Below are positions 1-13,500 of a DNA stretch of 33,743 nucleotides, one piece after another. The stretch comes from Bacteroidales bacterium UBA5197 (lineage in GTDB: Bacteria; Bacteroidota; Bacteroidia; Bacteroidales; Lentimicrobiaceae). The notes under the pieces were generated by a model. The model ran no database searches. It had not been told where the DNA came from and saw only the letters and a program-made list of their open reading frames with translations. The DNA lies in NCBI GenBank assembly GCA_002412885.1, contig DHVX01000062.1, positions 1 to 33,743 of the forward strand. Reading direction: 5' to 3'. The translations under genes were made by a program, and so were the position numbers. Position 1 is the stretch's first letter. Every line of letters starts with the position of its first letter.

Positions 1-3000
1 CTGTTTCACAGATGGTAGCATCAACTCCGGCATTAACTGATGCCTGATCGCTGATGGTGAGTACCATAAAGTCAGTTGCATTTACACATCCTGCTGCGCT
101 GGTCACTGTTAGGGTCAGGGTGACTGAGCCGTTCAGGATGTCGCCTGCGCTTGGGTTATAAGTGGCATTCAGAACATTTGCATTTACAAATGCACCGGTT
201 CCGCTGGTGCTCCAGGTGTAAGTTACAGCATTCGTAGCACTTGCGGTGTTAAGGGTGTAACTGCTGCCTTCGCAAATCGTGGCATCAACTCCGGCACTTA
301 CTGTTGCCTGTGGGCTGATTGTCAGAACCATTGCATCTGTTGCATCCACACATGGACCGGCTGATGTGGCGGTCAATGTGAGTGTGACTGAACCTGCAGT
401 GATATCGGCTGGGCTTGGTGTGTAAACCGGGTTAAGGGCTGTTGCATCGCTGAAGGTTCCTGTGCCGCTGGTGCTCCAGGTCAGTGAAGTATAATCACTG
501 GCTGTTGCGCTACTCAGGGTGTAAGTGCCTGTTTCACAGATGGTCGCATCAACTCCGGCATTAACTGCTGCCTGATCGCTGATGGTCAGTACCATAAAGT
601 CAGTTGCATTTACACATCCTGCTGCACTGGTCGCTGTTAAGGTCAGGGTTACTGAACCGTTCAGGATATCGCCTGCACTTGGGTTATAGGTGGCGTTCAG
701 GATTGTTGCATCGGTAAATGCTCCGCTTCCGCTGGTGCTCCAGGTGTAAGTTACAGCATTCGAAGCACTTGCGGTGCTCAAAGTGTAGCTGCTGCCTTCG
801 CAGATGGTTGCATCAACTCCGGCACTTACAGTTGCCTGTGGGCTGATTGTCAGAACCATTGCATCTACGGCATCCACACATGGACCAGCTGATTCAGCGG
901 TCAATGTCAGGGTTACTGCACCTGCAGTGATATCGGCTGGGCTTGGTGTGTAAACCGGGTTAAGGACTGTTGCATCGCTGAAGGTTCCTGTTCCTGAGGT
1001 TGTCCACAACAGACTGGTGTAATCTGAAGCTGTCGCGGTGCTCAAAGTATAGGTGCCTGTTTCACAAATAGTAGCATCAACACCGGCATTAACTGTTGCC
1101 TGCTGGTTGATGGTCAATACCATAAAGTCGGTGGCATTTACACAACCAGCGGCGCTGGTCACTGTCAGGGTCAGGGTGACTGAACCATTCAGGATATCGG
1201 CGGCACTTGGTGTGTAGGTCGGATCTTCAATGGTTGCATTATTGAATGATCCGGTTCCACTTGATGTCCAGGTGATGGTGGCAGCGGCGGTTACTGTTGC
1301 ATCTATGCTGTAACTGCTGCCTTCGCAGATAATCGCATCAACTCCGGCATTAGCTGTTGCCTGAGGACTGATGGTCAGAACCATTGCATCTTGTACAGTG
1401 GTGCAAGGTGCTGCTGAGGTTGCAGTCAGGGTCAAAGTGAGATTACCTGCTGTGATATCAGCGGCTCCCGGTGTGTAGATCGGGTTCAATGTACTTGTGC
1501 TGCTGAAGGTTCCGTCTCCGCTGGTGCTCCAGGTAAGAGAAGTGTAATCAGCTGCTGTAGCAGTGCTCAGGGTGTATGTGCCTGTTTCACAAATAGTGGC
1601 ATCAACGCCGGCATTAACTGTTGCCTGCTGGCTGATGGTGAGTACCATAAAGTCTGTTGCATTCACACAACCTGCTGCGCTGGTAGCTGTCAGGGTCAGG
1701 GTGACTGAACCATTCAGGATATCGCCTGCACTTGGGTTATAGGTGGCGTTCAGGATTGTTGCATCGGTAAATGCTCCGGTTCCGTTGGTGCTCCAGGTGT
1801 AGGTAACTGCATCTGTGGCACTTGCGGTGCTCAAAGTGTAACTGCTGCCTTCGCAGATAATCGCATCAATGCCAGCATTGGCTGTTGCCTGAGGATTGAT
1901 GGTCAGAACCATAGCATCTATTGCATCCACACATGGACCAGCTGATTCAGCGGTCAATGTCAAGGTAACTGTACCCAGTTCTCCTATGCCAGGTGTGTAA
2001 ATCGGGTTAAGGACTGTTGCATCGCTGAAGGTTCCTGTGCCTGAGGTTGTCCACAACAGACTGGTGTAATCAGCTGCTGTAGCGGTGCTCAAAGTATAGG
2101 TGCCTGTTTCACAGATGGTCGCATCTGCACCGGCATTAACTGTTGCCTGCTGGTTGATGGTCAGTACCATAAAGTCTGTGGCATTTACACAACCTGCTGC
2201 GCTGGTCGCTGTCAGGGTCAGGGTTACTGAACCATTCAGGATATCGGCGGCACTTGGGTTATAAGTAGCATTCAGAACATTTGCATTTACAAACGCTCCG
2301 GTTCCGCTGGTGCTCCAGATGTAGGTTGCAGCATTCGTAGCACTTGCGGTGCTCAAAGTGTAGCTGCTGCCTTCGCAGATGGTTGCATCAATACCGGCAT
2401 TAACTGTTGCCTGTGAGCTGATTATCAGAACCATTGCATCTGTTGCATCCACACATGGACCAGCTGATGTTGCGGTCAATGTCAGGGTGACTGAACCTGC
2501 AGTGATATCGGCTGGGCTTGGTGTGTAAACCGGGTTAAGGGCTGTTGCGTCGCTGAAGGTTCCTGTGCCTGAGGTTGTCCACAACAGACTGGTGTAATCT
2601 GAAGCTGTGGCGGTACTCAGGGTGTATGTAGCTGTTTCACAGATGGTAGCATCGGTGCCGGCATTAACTGCTGCCTGCTGATTGATAGTCAATACCATAA
2701 AGTCAGTGGCATTTACACAACCGACGGCGCTGGTCACTGTAAGGGTCAGGTTGACTGAACCGTTCAGGATATCAGCGGCACTTGGGGTGTAGGTCGGATC
2801 TTCGATGGTTGCATTGCTGAATGATCCAGTTCCGCTTGAACTCCAGGCGATGGTGGCTGCATCTGTTACTGTTGCATCTATGCTGTAACTGCTGCCTTCG
2901 CAGATAATCGCATCAACTCCGGCATTAGCTGTTGCCTGAAGACTGATGGTCAGAACCATTGCATCTGTTGCATCCACACATGGACCAGCTGATTCAGCAG

Positions 3001-4510
3001 TCAATGTCAGGGTGACTGAACCTGCAGTGATATCGGCTGGGCTCGGTGTATAGGTTGCTGCAAGAATGTTGGCATTATCGAAGGTTCCTGTGCCTGAGGT
3101 TGTCCACAACAGACTGGTGTAATCTGAAGCTGTGGCGGTGCTCAAAGTATAGGTGCCTGTTTCACAGATGGTGGCATCAACTCCGGCATTTACTGTTGCC
3201 TGCTGGTTGATGGTCAGTATCATAAAGTCGGTGGCATTTACACAACCTGCGGCGCTGGTCACTGTAAGGGTCAGGGTGACTGAGCCGTTCAGGATATCTC
3301 CTGCGCTTGGATTATAAGTGGCATTCAGAACATTTGCATTTACAAACGCTCCGGTTCCGCTGGTGCTCCAGGTGTAGGTTGCAGCATTCGTAGCACTTGC
3401 GGTGCTAAGGGTGTAGCTGCTGCCTTCGCAAATCGTTGCATCAACTCCGGCATTAGCTGTTGCCTGGGGATTGATGGTCAGAACCATTGCATCTGTTGCA
3501 TCCACACATGGACCGGCTGATGTTGCGGTCAATGTGAGTGTGATTGAACCTGCAGTGATATCGGCTGGGCTTGGTGTGTAAACCGGGTTAAGGGCTGTTG
3601 CGTCGCTGAAGGTTCCTGTGCCGCTGGTGCTCCAGGTCAGTGAAGTGTAATCACTGGCTGTTGCTCCGCTCAGGGTGTAAGTACCTGTTTCACAGATGGT
3701 GGCATCGGCGCCGGCATTAACAGTAGCCTGTGGATTGATGGTTAGTAACATCTGGTCAACATCACCAACGCATGGTGCGGCTGAAGCAACCGTCATAGTC
3801 AGGGTTACAAAACCATCGTCAATATCATTCTGACTTGGGGTGTAAACAGGATTTTGTACCGTTGTTGAACTGAATGAACCCGTTCCACTGGTTGTCCAGA
3901 GGATGGAAGCTGCGTTGGTTGCAACCGCAGTGCTGAGTGTATAAGTCGAACCTTCACAGATGGTGGCATCAACACCCGCATCGGCCGTGGCCTGCAGTGA
4001 GATGGTCAGTACCATGGCATCACTGGCTGGTGCGCAAGGTACGGCTGACTGTGCGGTAAGGATCAGAGTGACTGTACCTGCTGTAATATCTGCCGGACTT
4101 GGGGTATAAACCGGGTTCAGAATGGTGGCATCGTCGAAGCTGCCCGTTCCGCTGCTGGTCCATAGTAAGCTGGTAGCATTGGTCGCTGTAGCAGTGCTCA
4201 GTGTGTAGGTCGCTGTTTCGCAGATGGTGGCATCTACTCCGACGTTTACAATAGCCTGACGGCTAATGGTCACGACCATTGCATCAATTGCATTCGGACA
4301 AGGAGATGCCGAATTTGCAGTTAATGTTAGTGTTACTGATCCACTGAGAATATCTGAAGCACTTGGTGTGTAAACCGGGTTAAGTGCTGCGATATTACTG
4401 AATGAACCTGAGCCGGAGGTTGTCCAAAGCAATGAGGTAAAGTTGGTTGCAGAAGCACCGCTGAGTGTGTATGTTGAACCTTCGCAAATAACTGCATCAT
4501 TGCCTGCAAA
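1..4510 (-). repeat. Array of ~17 tandem 88-residue repeats in 525-528 bp dimers
   Basis: Within the giant gene, two alternating subtypes of an 88-residue Ig-like unit repeat. One has ATICETGTYTLSTATA and NPVYTPSPADITAG. The other has ATICEGSSYTLSTASATN and NATYNPSAGDILNG. The dimer period can be read from the recurring plus-strand motif ctgtttcac at 1, 529, 1057, 1582, 2104, 2632, 3157 and 3685, which gives spacings of 528, 528, 525, 522, 528, 525 and 528 bp, all multiples of three. Units left of about 3700 are very similar at the nucleotide level. The units from 3700 to 4510 are more diverged. Each unit carries one Cys near its start (TIC) and one near its end (GPC or AGC). Confidence 0.93.
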
Positions 4511-7500
4511 TGCTGTAGCTCCGTTGATAACCGAAATCACTACCTCATCAAAAGATGGAGTGCAAACCGGCCCGTTGGTAATGGTCCATCTGAAAACATA
4601 AGAGCCGGCAACAAGATCGCTAACTGTTGCTCCGGGATTGCTCAGATCGCTGAACAATGCGGCTGAAGGGCCTGATTGTTGCGACCAGTTTCCGGATCCT
4701 ATGGCAGGTATATTTGCAGCAAGTGTGGCGCTTGTCTGATCGCACAAACTCTGATCGGCACCAGCATTGGCAACCGTTGGTGTAGCCCAGTTAACCACTG
4801 TAACTTCATCAAAATCGCTGCAACTTCCATTATCAACTGTATATCTGAAAACATAAGTACCGGGAATCAACCCGAATGCTATGGCATTGGGTGTGTTTGC
4901 AAGTGCAATTATACAAGGAGGTCCGGAAATCTGCGTCCATTCAACTGTAGCCGAACCTGCAGCACTCCCGTTCAGGAAGGTAAATGTCTGATTACAGAGA
5001 TTCTGATCTGCACCGGCATTTGCAATTGCTTCCGGCAAAACATTTATTGATATAGTATCATTGGTACAGGCCGGAGGTAGGGGAATTCCATTATCACAAA
5101 GGCTGATAACTACCTCATCTGTTCCTGTATAGCCAACATCAGGTGTATAGGTGAATGAACCATCGGCTAAGATACTAAATGTACCATTGGAAGGTCCGGA
5201 AACCGGAGTGGTATTTACCGTTAACGCTGTTCCTTCAGGATCATAATCACCGTTTGCCAGAACATTCCCTGAAACAGAATTTCCGGTACAAACTTCGATG
5301 GATTCATTGAATACCACCGGGGGATCATTGATACCGGCTACCGTGATGAATACAATAGCTGTATCGCAATAAACCGGCATACCAAGATCACAAACAGAAT
5401 AGATAAAACTATCGGTTCCATAATAATCAGGATTCGGTGTGTAAGTAAATGAGCCAAGGGCGTTGAATGCTAAAGTTCCATTGGAAACTCCGGTAACCAG
5501 GACATGGCTTACAGGATTCAGGTTGCCATCAACATCGTAATCATTGGTAATAACCGTTCCTGATATTGGGGTATCTTCGGATGTTGTGAAGTAATCCACA
5601 ACCGCCACCGGCGGATCGTTCACCGGAGTGACCGTAATATTCAGATTGGCCGAAGCCGTGCCGCCATTGCCATCGGTAATGGAGTAAGTGATGGTCGGTA
5701 CTGTGCCGTTGTAATCCAGGGCAGGTGTGAAAGTATAGGTTCCGTCATCATTGAGAACTATCGTTCCAACTCCTGATATCGTGGCTGTTTCTCCCGGCAA
5801 ATATACCGTCGGGTCACCTGCCACTACAAATTGTGTTACCTCGAGAGCATCCCCTTCCGGATCGCTGTCATTGGTCAATACATTGCCACTAACAGGCGTA
5901 TCTTCCAAAGTTGTGTTTACATCATTTACCGCGACAGGATTGTCGTTAACCGCATCAATGGTGATGGTTACCGTGGCCTGATCACAATAGATTGGCATTC
6001 CAAGGTCACATACCGAATAGACAAAAGTATCCGTTCCGCTGTAGTTCGGGTTTGGGGTATAAGTAAAAGTGCCATTATTGCTGAAGGAAATTGTTCCGTT
6101 AGCCGGGCCACTCACCAGTGCAAAACCATTCGGGTTCAGGTTGCCGTCAACATCGCTGTCGTTGCCAACTACTGTGCCGCTTACCGGCGTGTCTTCGTTG
6201 GTAGTGAAGAAGTCATCGTTAGCAACCGGTGGATCGTTGACAGGGGTAATCGTTATATAAATAGTGCCTGTGTCTGAGCCGCCATTTCCGTCGCTGATGT
6301 TGTAATCAACCGGAGGAACCGGGCCGTTATAGTCTAAGGCAGGTGAAAAAGTAAATGAACCATCGGTATTGACTTCCATGGTCCCTACGCCGGGAATGGT
6401 GACTAAAGTTCCAGCAGGGTAAGTTGTTCCGCCAATGGTAAAATCAACAACAGTCAACAAATCTCCTTCCGGATCGGTATCGTTTGTCAATACATTTCCG
6501 GAAACAGGCGTGTCCTCAGGAGTGGTGTAATAATCATCATAAGCAACAGGAGGATCATTGACAGGAGTAACTGTGATAAATATATCAGCCGAGGCTGTAC
6601 CTCCGTTTCCATCGGTGATGGTGTATGGAATTGTTGGAACGGCTCCATTGAAGCCATCGGCTGGTGCAAAAACCAACAATCCATTGCTGTATAGGGTAAT
6701 TGTTCCGGTTCCGGGAATATTGACTGTTGCTCCGGCAGGATAGGTAAGACCTCCAACAACGAAGTTAACAACTGACAGTGCATCTCCATCGGGATCGGAA
6801 TCGTTGATCAGAATGTTTGCGTTGAAAGGCGTATCCTCCGGGGTTGAGTATATATCGTCAAAAGCCAGCGGCGCATCGTTAACCGGATCAACAAAAATGC
6901 TTAAAGTAGCCGTTGCAAAATCTGTTCCATCTGTAATGGTATAATCAACCACCGGAACTGCTCCGTTGTACCCGGGTTCAGGTGTAAATGTGAAACTACC
7001 GTCAAGATTGATTATAAGGGTTCCCACACCAGGAATGGTGGCGAGGTCGCCGGGATTGTAAACAATAAGGTCACCAGCTATAACGAATTGTGTAACGGTT
7101 AAAGGATCGCCATCGGGATCACTATCATTGGTTAACACATTGCCCGAAACCGGAGTGTTCTCAGGTGTCGTTACAATATCGTTGACCGCAATTGGTAAAT
7201 CATTTACCGAATTCACGGTGATGGTTACCGTGGCCTGATCGCAATAAACCGGCAAGCCAAGATCGCAAACCTCGTAAACAAAGGTATCGATGCCGTGGAA
7301 ATTCGGATTGGGCGTATAAGTAAACGTTCCATTCGGATTCATTGACAGGATTCCATTCGCCGGACCGGTAATTACAGAGTAACTTGATGGGTTCAGATTG
7401 CCGTCAACATCATAATCGTTGGCGATCACGGTTCCGGTAAAAGGCGTATCCTCGTCTGTTGTGAAACTGTCATCTGCTGCCACCGGCGGATCGTTCACCG

Positions 7501-10500
7501 GAGTAACTGTGATATTCAGATTGGCTGAAGCCGTGCCGCCATTACCATCAGTAATGGAGTAAGTGATGGTCGGTACTGTGCCGTTGTAATCCAGGGCAGG
7601 TGTGAAAGTATAGGTTCCGTCATCATTGAGAACTATCGTTCCAACTCCTGATATCGTGGCTGTTTCTCCCGGCAAATATACCGTCGGGTCACCTGCCACT
7701 AAAAATTGTGTTACCTCGAGAGCATCCCCTTCCGGATCGCTGTCGTTGGTCAGTACATTGCCACTTACAGGTGTATCTTCCAGAGTTGTGTTTACATCGT
7801 TGACCGCTACAGGATTGTCGTTAACCGCATCAATAGTGATGGTTACCGTGGCCTGATCACAATATATTGGCATCCCAAGGTCACATACCGAATAGACAAA
7901 AGTATCCGTTCCGCTGTAGTTCAGGTTTGGGGTATAAGTAAAAGTGCCATTGTTGCTAAAGGAAATTGTTCCGTTAGCCGGACCACTCACCAGGGCAAAT
8001 CCATTCGGGTTCAGGTTGCCGTCAACATCGCTATCGTTGCCAACTACTGTGCCGCTTACCGGCGTGTCTTCGTTGGTAGTGAAGAAGTCATCGTTAGCCA
8101 CCGGTGGATCGTTGACAGGGGTAACTGTTATATTAAGATTGGCCGAAGCTGTGCCGCCGTTTCCATCTGTGATTGAATAGGTGATGTTCGGTACTGTCCC
8201 GTTGTAATCCAGGGCAGGTGTGAAAGTATAGGTTCCGTCTGCGTTGATCACAATCGTGCCAACTCCGGGAATGGTTGCCACATCGCCAGGGCTATAAACC
8301 GTTGCGTCTCCGGCAATTACAAACTGCGTTAAGGTAAGCGGATCGCCTTCCGGATCGCTGTCGTTGGTCAGTACATTGCCACTTACAGGTGTATCTTCCA
8401 AAGTTGTGTTTACATCATTTACCGCGACCGGATTGTCGTTCACAGCATCAATGGTGATGGTTACCGTGGCCTGATCACAATAGATTGGCATTCCAAGGTC
8501 GCATACCGAATAAACAAAAGTATCCGTTCCGCTGTAGTTCGGGTTTGGGGTATAGGTAAAAGTGCCATTATTGCTGAAGGAAACTGTTCCGTTAGCCGGA
8601 CCACTCACCAGTGCAAAACCATTCGGGTTCAGGTTGCCGTCAACATCGCTGTCATTGCCAGCGACTGTGCCGCTTACCGGCGTGTCTTCGTTGGTAGTGA
8701 AGAAGTCATCATTTGCCACCGGTGGATCATTCACCGGAGTGACGGTGATATTCAAATCGGCTGTATCAGTTCCGCCATTTCCATCAGAGATGGTATAAGT
8801 GATGGTCGGAACATTGCCGTTGTAGTTTAAATCAGGTGTAAATGTGTAGGTTCCATCAGTATTGATTATAATCGTTCCAACACCAGCAATGGTTGCCACA
8901 TCGCCCGGGTTATAAACCGTTGCATTGCCTGCAATAACAAATTGGGTTACCTCAATCGTATCGCCATCGGGATCGCTGTCATTTGTTAACACATTCCCGC
9001 TAACGGGTGTATCTTCCGGTGTGGTTGAATTGTCATTGATTGCTACCGGAGGATCATTCACCCCATTAATTGTGATGGTTACGGTTGCCTGATCGCAGTA
9101 AACAGGAAGTCCCAGATCGCATACTTCATAAACAAAAGTGTCTGTCCCAAAGAAATCAGGGTCAGGGGTATAGATGAATGTACCGTTCGGATTCAATATA
9201 AGAGATCCGTTTGTTGGCCAGGTAATGACAGAGTAGCTTGAAGGGTTAAGGTTGCCGTCAACATCGTAATCATTTCCGGCCACACTGCCGCTTACAGGGG
9301 TGTCTTCGTTGGTGACAAATGTATCGTCAACTGCTACCGGAGGATCGTTCACCGGAGTCACTGTGATATTCAGATTGGCCGATGCAGCACCACCATTGCC
9401 ATCGGAGATGGTATAGGTGATTGTTGGAACTGCACCATTGTAGTTCAATGCAGGTGTGAAAGTATAAGTTCCGTTGGTATTAATCACTATTGTTCCAACA
9501 CCCGGAATGGTTGCTAAATCGCCAGGATTATAAACCGTCGGGTCACCTGCTACTGCAAACTGGGTTACTTCAATCGCATCACCGTCAGGATCGCTGTCGT
9601 TGATCAATACATTGCCGCTTACAGGGGTGTCTTCCTGAGTGGTATTCACATCATTAACGGCAATCGGGGGGTCATTAACCCCGGTTACTGTAATATTCAG
9701 GTTGGCTGTGGCGGTTCCTCCATTGCCATCGCTAATGGTGTATGGTATTGATGGAACTGTTCCGTTATAGTTTGGTGCAGGAGTAAATTCAAATAAGCCA
9801 TTACTGTATATTGTAATTACTCCAACACCTGGAATATTAACCGTAGCACCTGAAGGATAGGTTGTCCCGCTAATAATAAATTGGGTAACAGTGATAGGAT
9901 CACCATCAGGATCACTGTCATTGGTCAGGAGATTTCCACTTACAGATGTATCTTCAGCGGTCGTTACATCATCATCTAATGCAAGCGGGGGATCGTTAAC
10001 CGGATCAATAAAAATACTCAGCGTTGCGGTGTCTGTTAAACTTCCATCCGAAATCGTATAGGTTACCACCGGAACAGGCCCGTTGTAACCGGCATCCGGA
10101 GTAAATGTAAAAGTGCCGTCGGAATTAATAATTAAGGTACCTACACCTGCTATGGTTGCCAGGTCTCCCGGATTATAAACCATAACATCACCTGCTATGA
10201 TAAATTGTGTAACGGTGATCGGATCGCCGTCAGGATCGCTGTCATTGCCCAGTACGTTTCCACCAACAGAGGTATTTTCAGGGGTAGTTGCTATGTCGTC
10301 AACAGCCACCGGAGAATCATTCACCGAAGTAACGGTTATATCAAGATTGGCGGTAGCTGTGGATGTGCCATCGCTGATCGTATAGAGGATCGTTGGAACA
10401 ACCCCGGTATAATCAAGCTCAGGGGTGAATGTAAAAAGTCCATTGCTGTAAACAATGATGACACCGATGCCTGGCATATTTACTGTTGAGCCTGCTGGAT

Positions 10501-13500
10501 AAGGTGTACCTCCAACGATAAACTGGGTTACAAAAATCGGATCGCCATCAGGGTCGCTGTCGTTTGCCAGAATATTGGCGGTTAAAGGTGTATCCTCGGG
10601 GGTGGTATAAGTATCATCAACCGCGATGGGCGCACAATTCAATACGTTGATCTGAACCTGATCCGAACTTGAAGGGCACACGCCGCTACTTATTGTCCAT
10701 TGGAAAATATAAGTTCCGGCCACAAGATTGGAAACTTGAGTCCCTGGGTTGGAAATATTTGCAATAAGGGCACTGTTTGGGCCGCTTAATTGCAACCATG
10801 AACCCGTACCTACAGTTGGAGTATTGGCTGTCATATTGGTACTCGTCGTACTTTTACAGAAAGACTGATCAATTCCGGCAATGGCTGTTGTAGGAGCAGC
10901 ATTAATGGTTATCACCATCTGGTCTGATGCTGCAGTACAGGTGCCATTCGGATTGGCAGTCAATGTTAATGTAACAGTCCCTGTTTGACCTGCAGTTGGT
11001 GTGTATGTCGGCGAAAGCGTAGATGCATTGGTTAATGCACCCGGCCCTGGAGCCGTCCACAGCAGGGATGCATAATTCGCTGCAGTTGCAGTTGATACAG
11101 TAAATGAAGTACCCTGGCAAACAGTAACATCCGTTCCGGCATAAGCTGTTGGTTGTCTCGATATGGTAAGTGTCATTGAACTTATCGCATTTACACATGG
11201 AGCATTAGCAAATGCAGTAAGAGTTAGTATTACTGAGCCTGAACTGATATCGGCTGGGCTAGGCGTGTAAATCGGATTCAGTGCTGTTTGATTGTTAAAT
11301 GTTCCCGTACCGGATGTTGACCATAGAAGACTGGTATATCCCGATGCGGTTGCGCCTGATAAGGCATAGGTATCATTACTGCAGATAGCGGCATTAGCGC
11401 CGGCATAAGCTGTTGGTGTTGCATTGACAACCACGCTGACCGGCGTGGATGTAACAGTATTACATGCCGTTCCGGTAGCAGAAATAACTACCTGATAATA
11501 GGTTGTAGCAGCAATGGCAGCCGTGGTGTAAATGGCGGTATTGGCACCTGCTCCTCCTATAACATTACTGTAAGGACCTGCCAATGCAGCAGCACTTTGC
11601 CACTGATAATTCAATGAGGGGGTTCCACCGGTAGCCGTAACCGTCATGGTATGGGTTGATCCCTGACAGATTGTTGCTCCTGCCGGTTGAAGAGTAATGG
11701 CGGGATCTGCAACAACAACCACAGCAGCACAATTTGTTACAAGATCTGCACAATTGGGCGAGGAAACCGTTATTACGCAGCGATAGAATCGAGTCCCGAC
11801 AAGAGGGAGAATGGATGCTGTATAGGTATTGGTATTAGCTCCACCTATTGGCGACCATCCTGAGTTGCAGTCAAAATCGCTGAACTGCCACTGGTAGCCC
11901 AGGGTTGCACTTCCGCTTTCAACCAAAACCGTCATATTGTGTGAACCACCAGAGCATATTTCAGCACCGACAGGTTGGGTAAGGATTCTCGGGACACTGA
12001 CAGTAACCACATTCGATGTAATAGGATTACATCCGTTGCCGGTTGCCGATACAGAAACCCGGTAATAGGTTGTTTGCGTTAATGAAGCTGTTGTATATAA
12101 ATTGCTGTTGCCTCCAACAGTTGTCCAGCCGGTTGTTCCGTTTGCTGAAGTTTCCCAAAGGTAATTTAGCGAAGGCGTCCCGTTTATAGCAGTAACACTT
12201 AAAACAGTGGTTGTTCCGCTGCATATGGTAATATCAGCCGGCTGAACCGAAATTGCCGGATCTGGCACAACCGTTACTTCCACTGCACTTGAAATCGTCG
12301 TATTACAGTCGCTTCCCGGCGCCGTAACAACTACATGATACCATGTGGTAACAGCCAGTGCCGGTGTTGTGTATGCATTTGTAGTAGCCCCGGCTATTGG
12401 TGTCCAGGGGCCACCCGATCCAACAGTTGAACTTTCCCACTGGTATTCCAGTGATGGCGTTCCACCGATTGCTGATATACTCATTGAATGATTACCACCA
12501 TTACAAATTTCAGCACCAACCGGTTGAAGTGTAATTTGTGGATCTCCTTCCACTACAACTGCTACTACATTTGAATTGACTGTAGCGCATCCCGCACCGG
12601 TTGCTGAAACCACAACCCTGTACCAGGTCGTTGCAAATAATGCCGACGTTGTATAACTAGTTCCTGTTTCTCCTGTAAGATCTGACCATGGACCTCCGGC
12701 GCCCCCGGTTGAAATCTGCCATTGGTAGTCGCGGGATGGTGTTCCTCCCGAAGCCGCAACTGTCATCGTATGATCTCCTCCAAAACAAATGGAAGCTCCC
12801 ACAGGTTGGGTGGTAATTGCTGGATCAGCCACCACGGTAACCGTTGCGACTGAAGAGATTGTTCTGCATCCGGAAGCGGATTGGTCAACAAGAACCCTGT
12901 AATAACGGGTAGCTGCCAGCACAGGGGTGGTATAAGTATCACTATTGGCACCAGTTCCACCTGTAACATTATTGTATGTTCCAGCAAAGGTTGTGCTGAC
13001 TTGCCACTGGTAAATAAGCGTGCCAGGAGGGACATTCCCGACAGCTGCAACACTCATGGTATGTGTTCCACCATTACAAATAGTAGCACCTACAGGTTGT
13101 ACCGATATTGTTGGGTCGGCAACTACCGTAACTGTTGCAACCGTTGATGTAACAGTGTTACAGTCATTACCGGTTGCCGATACCAATACCTGATAATATG
13201 TTGTTACCGCGAGCGCGGCAGTTGTGAAGTTTGGGCTGTTTGTGCCAACATTGATCCAGGGAGCTCCACCTGTGGTTGAACTTTGCCATTGATAGTTTAA
13301 TGATGGTGTGCCGCCTGTTGCTGCCACGCTGAGTGCATGGGTTCCACCGGCACAAATTGTGGTGCCTGCCGGTTGGGTATTTATTGTTGGATCCGGAACA
13401 ACGGTTATTGTCGCTACATTTGAAATCAGGTCGGCGCAATTGGGCGAAGTAACCGTAACAACGCACCTGAAATATGTGGTTGAAGTGAGAACATCGGTTA

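Noticed and set aside
1..4510. Regular repeats considered as a possible CRISPR or satellite array.
   Set aside because: The period (about 264 bp units, 525-528 bp dimers) is a multiple of three, and the repeats code for Ig-like domains in one open frame.
5751..8798. Several plus-strand open frames in the cadherin-like region that recur with near-identical sequence (for example at 5751, 7626, 7944 and 8562).
   Set aside because: They lie antisense to the giant gene. Their recurrence only reflects duplication of the repeats on the other strand, and none has a start context or recognisable domain.
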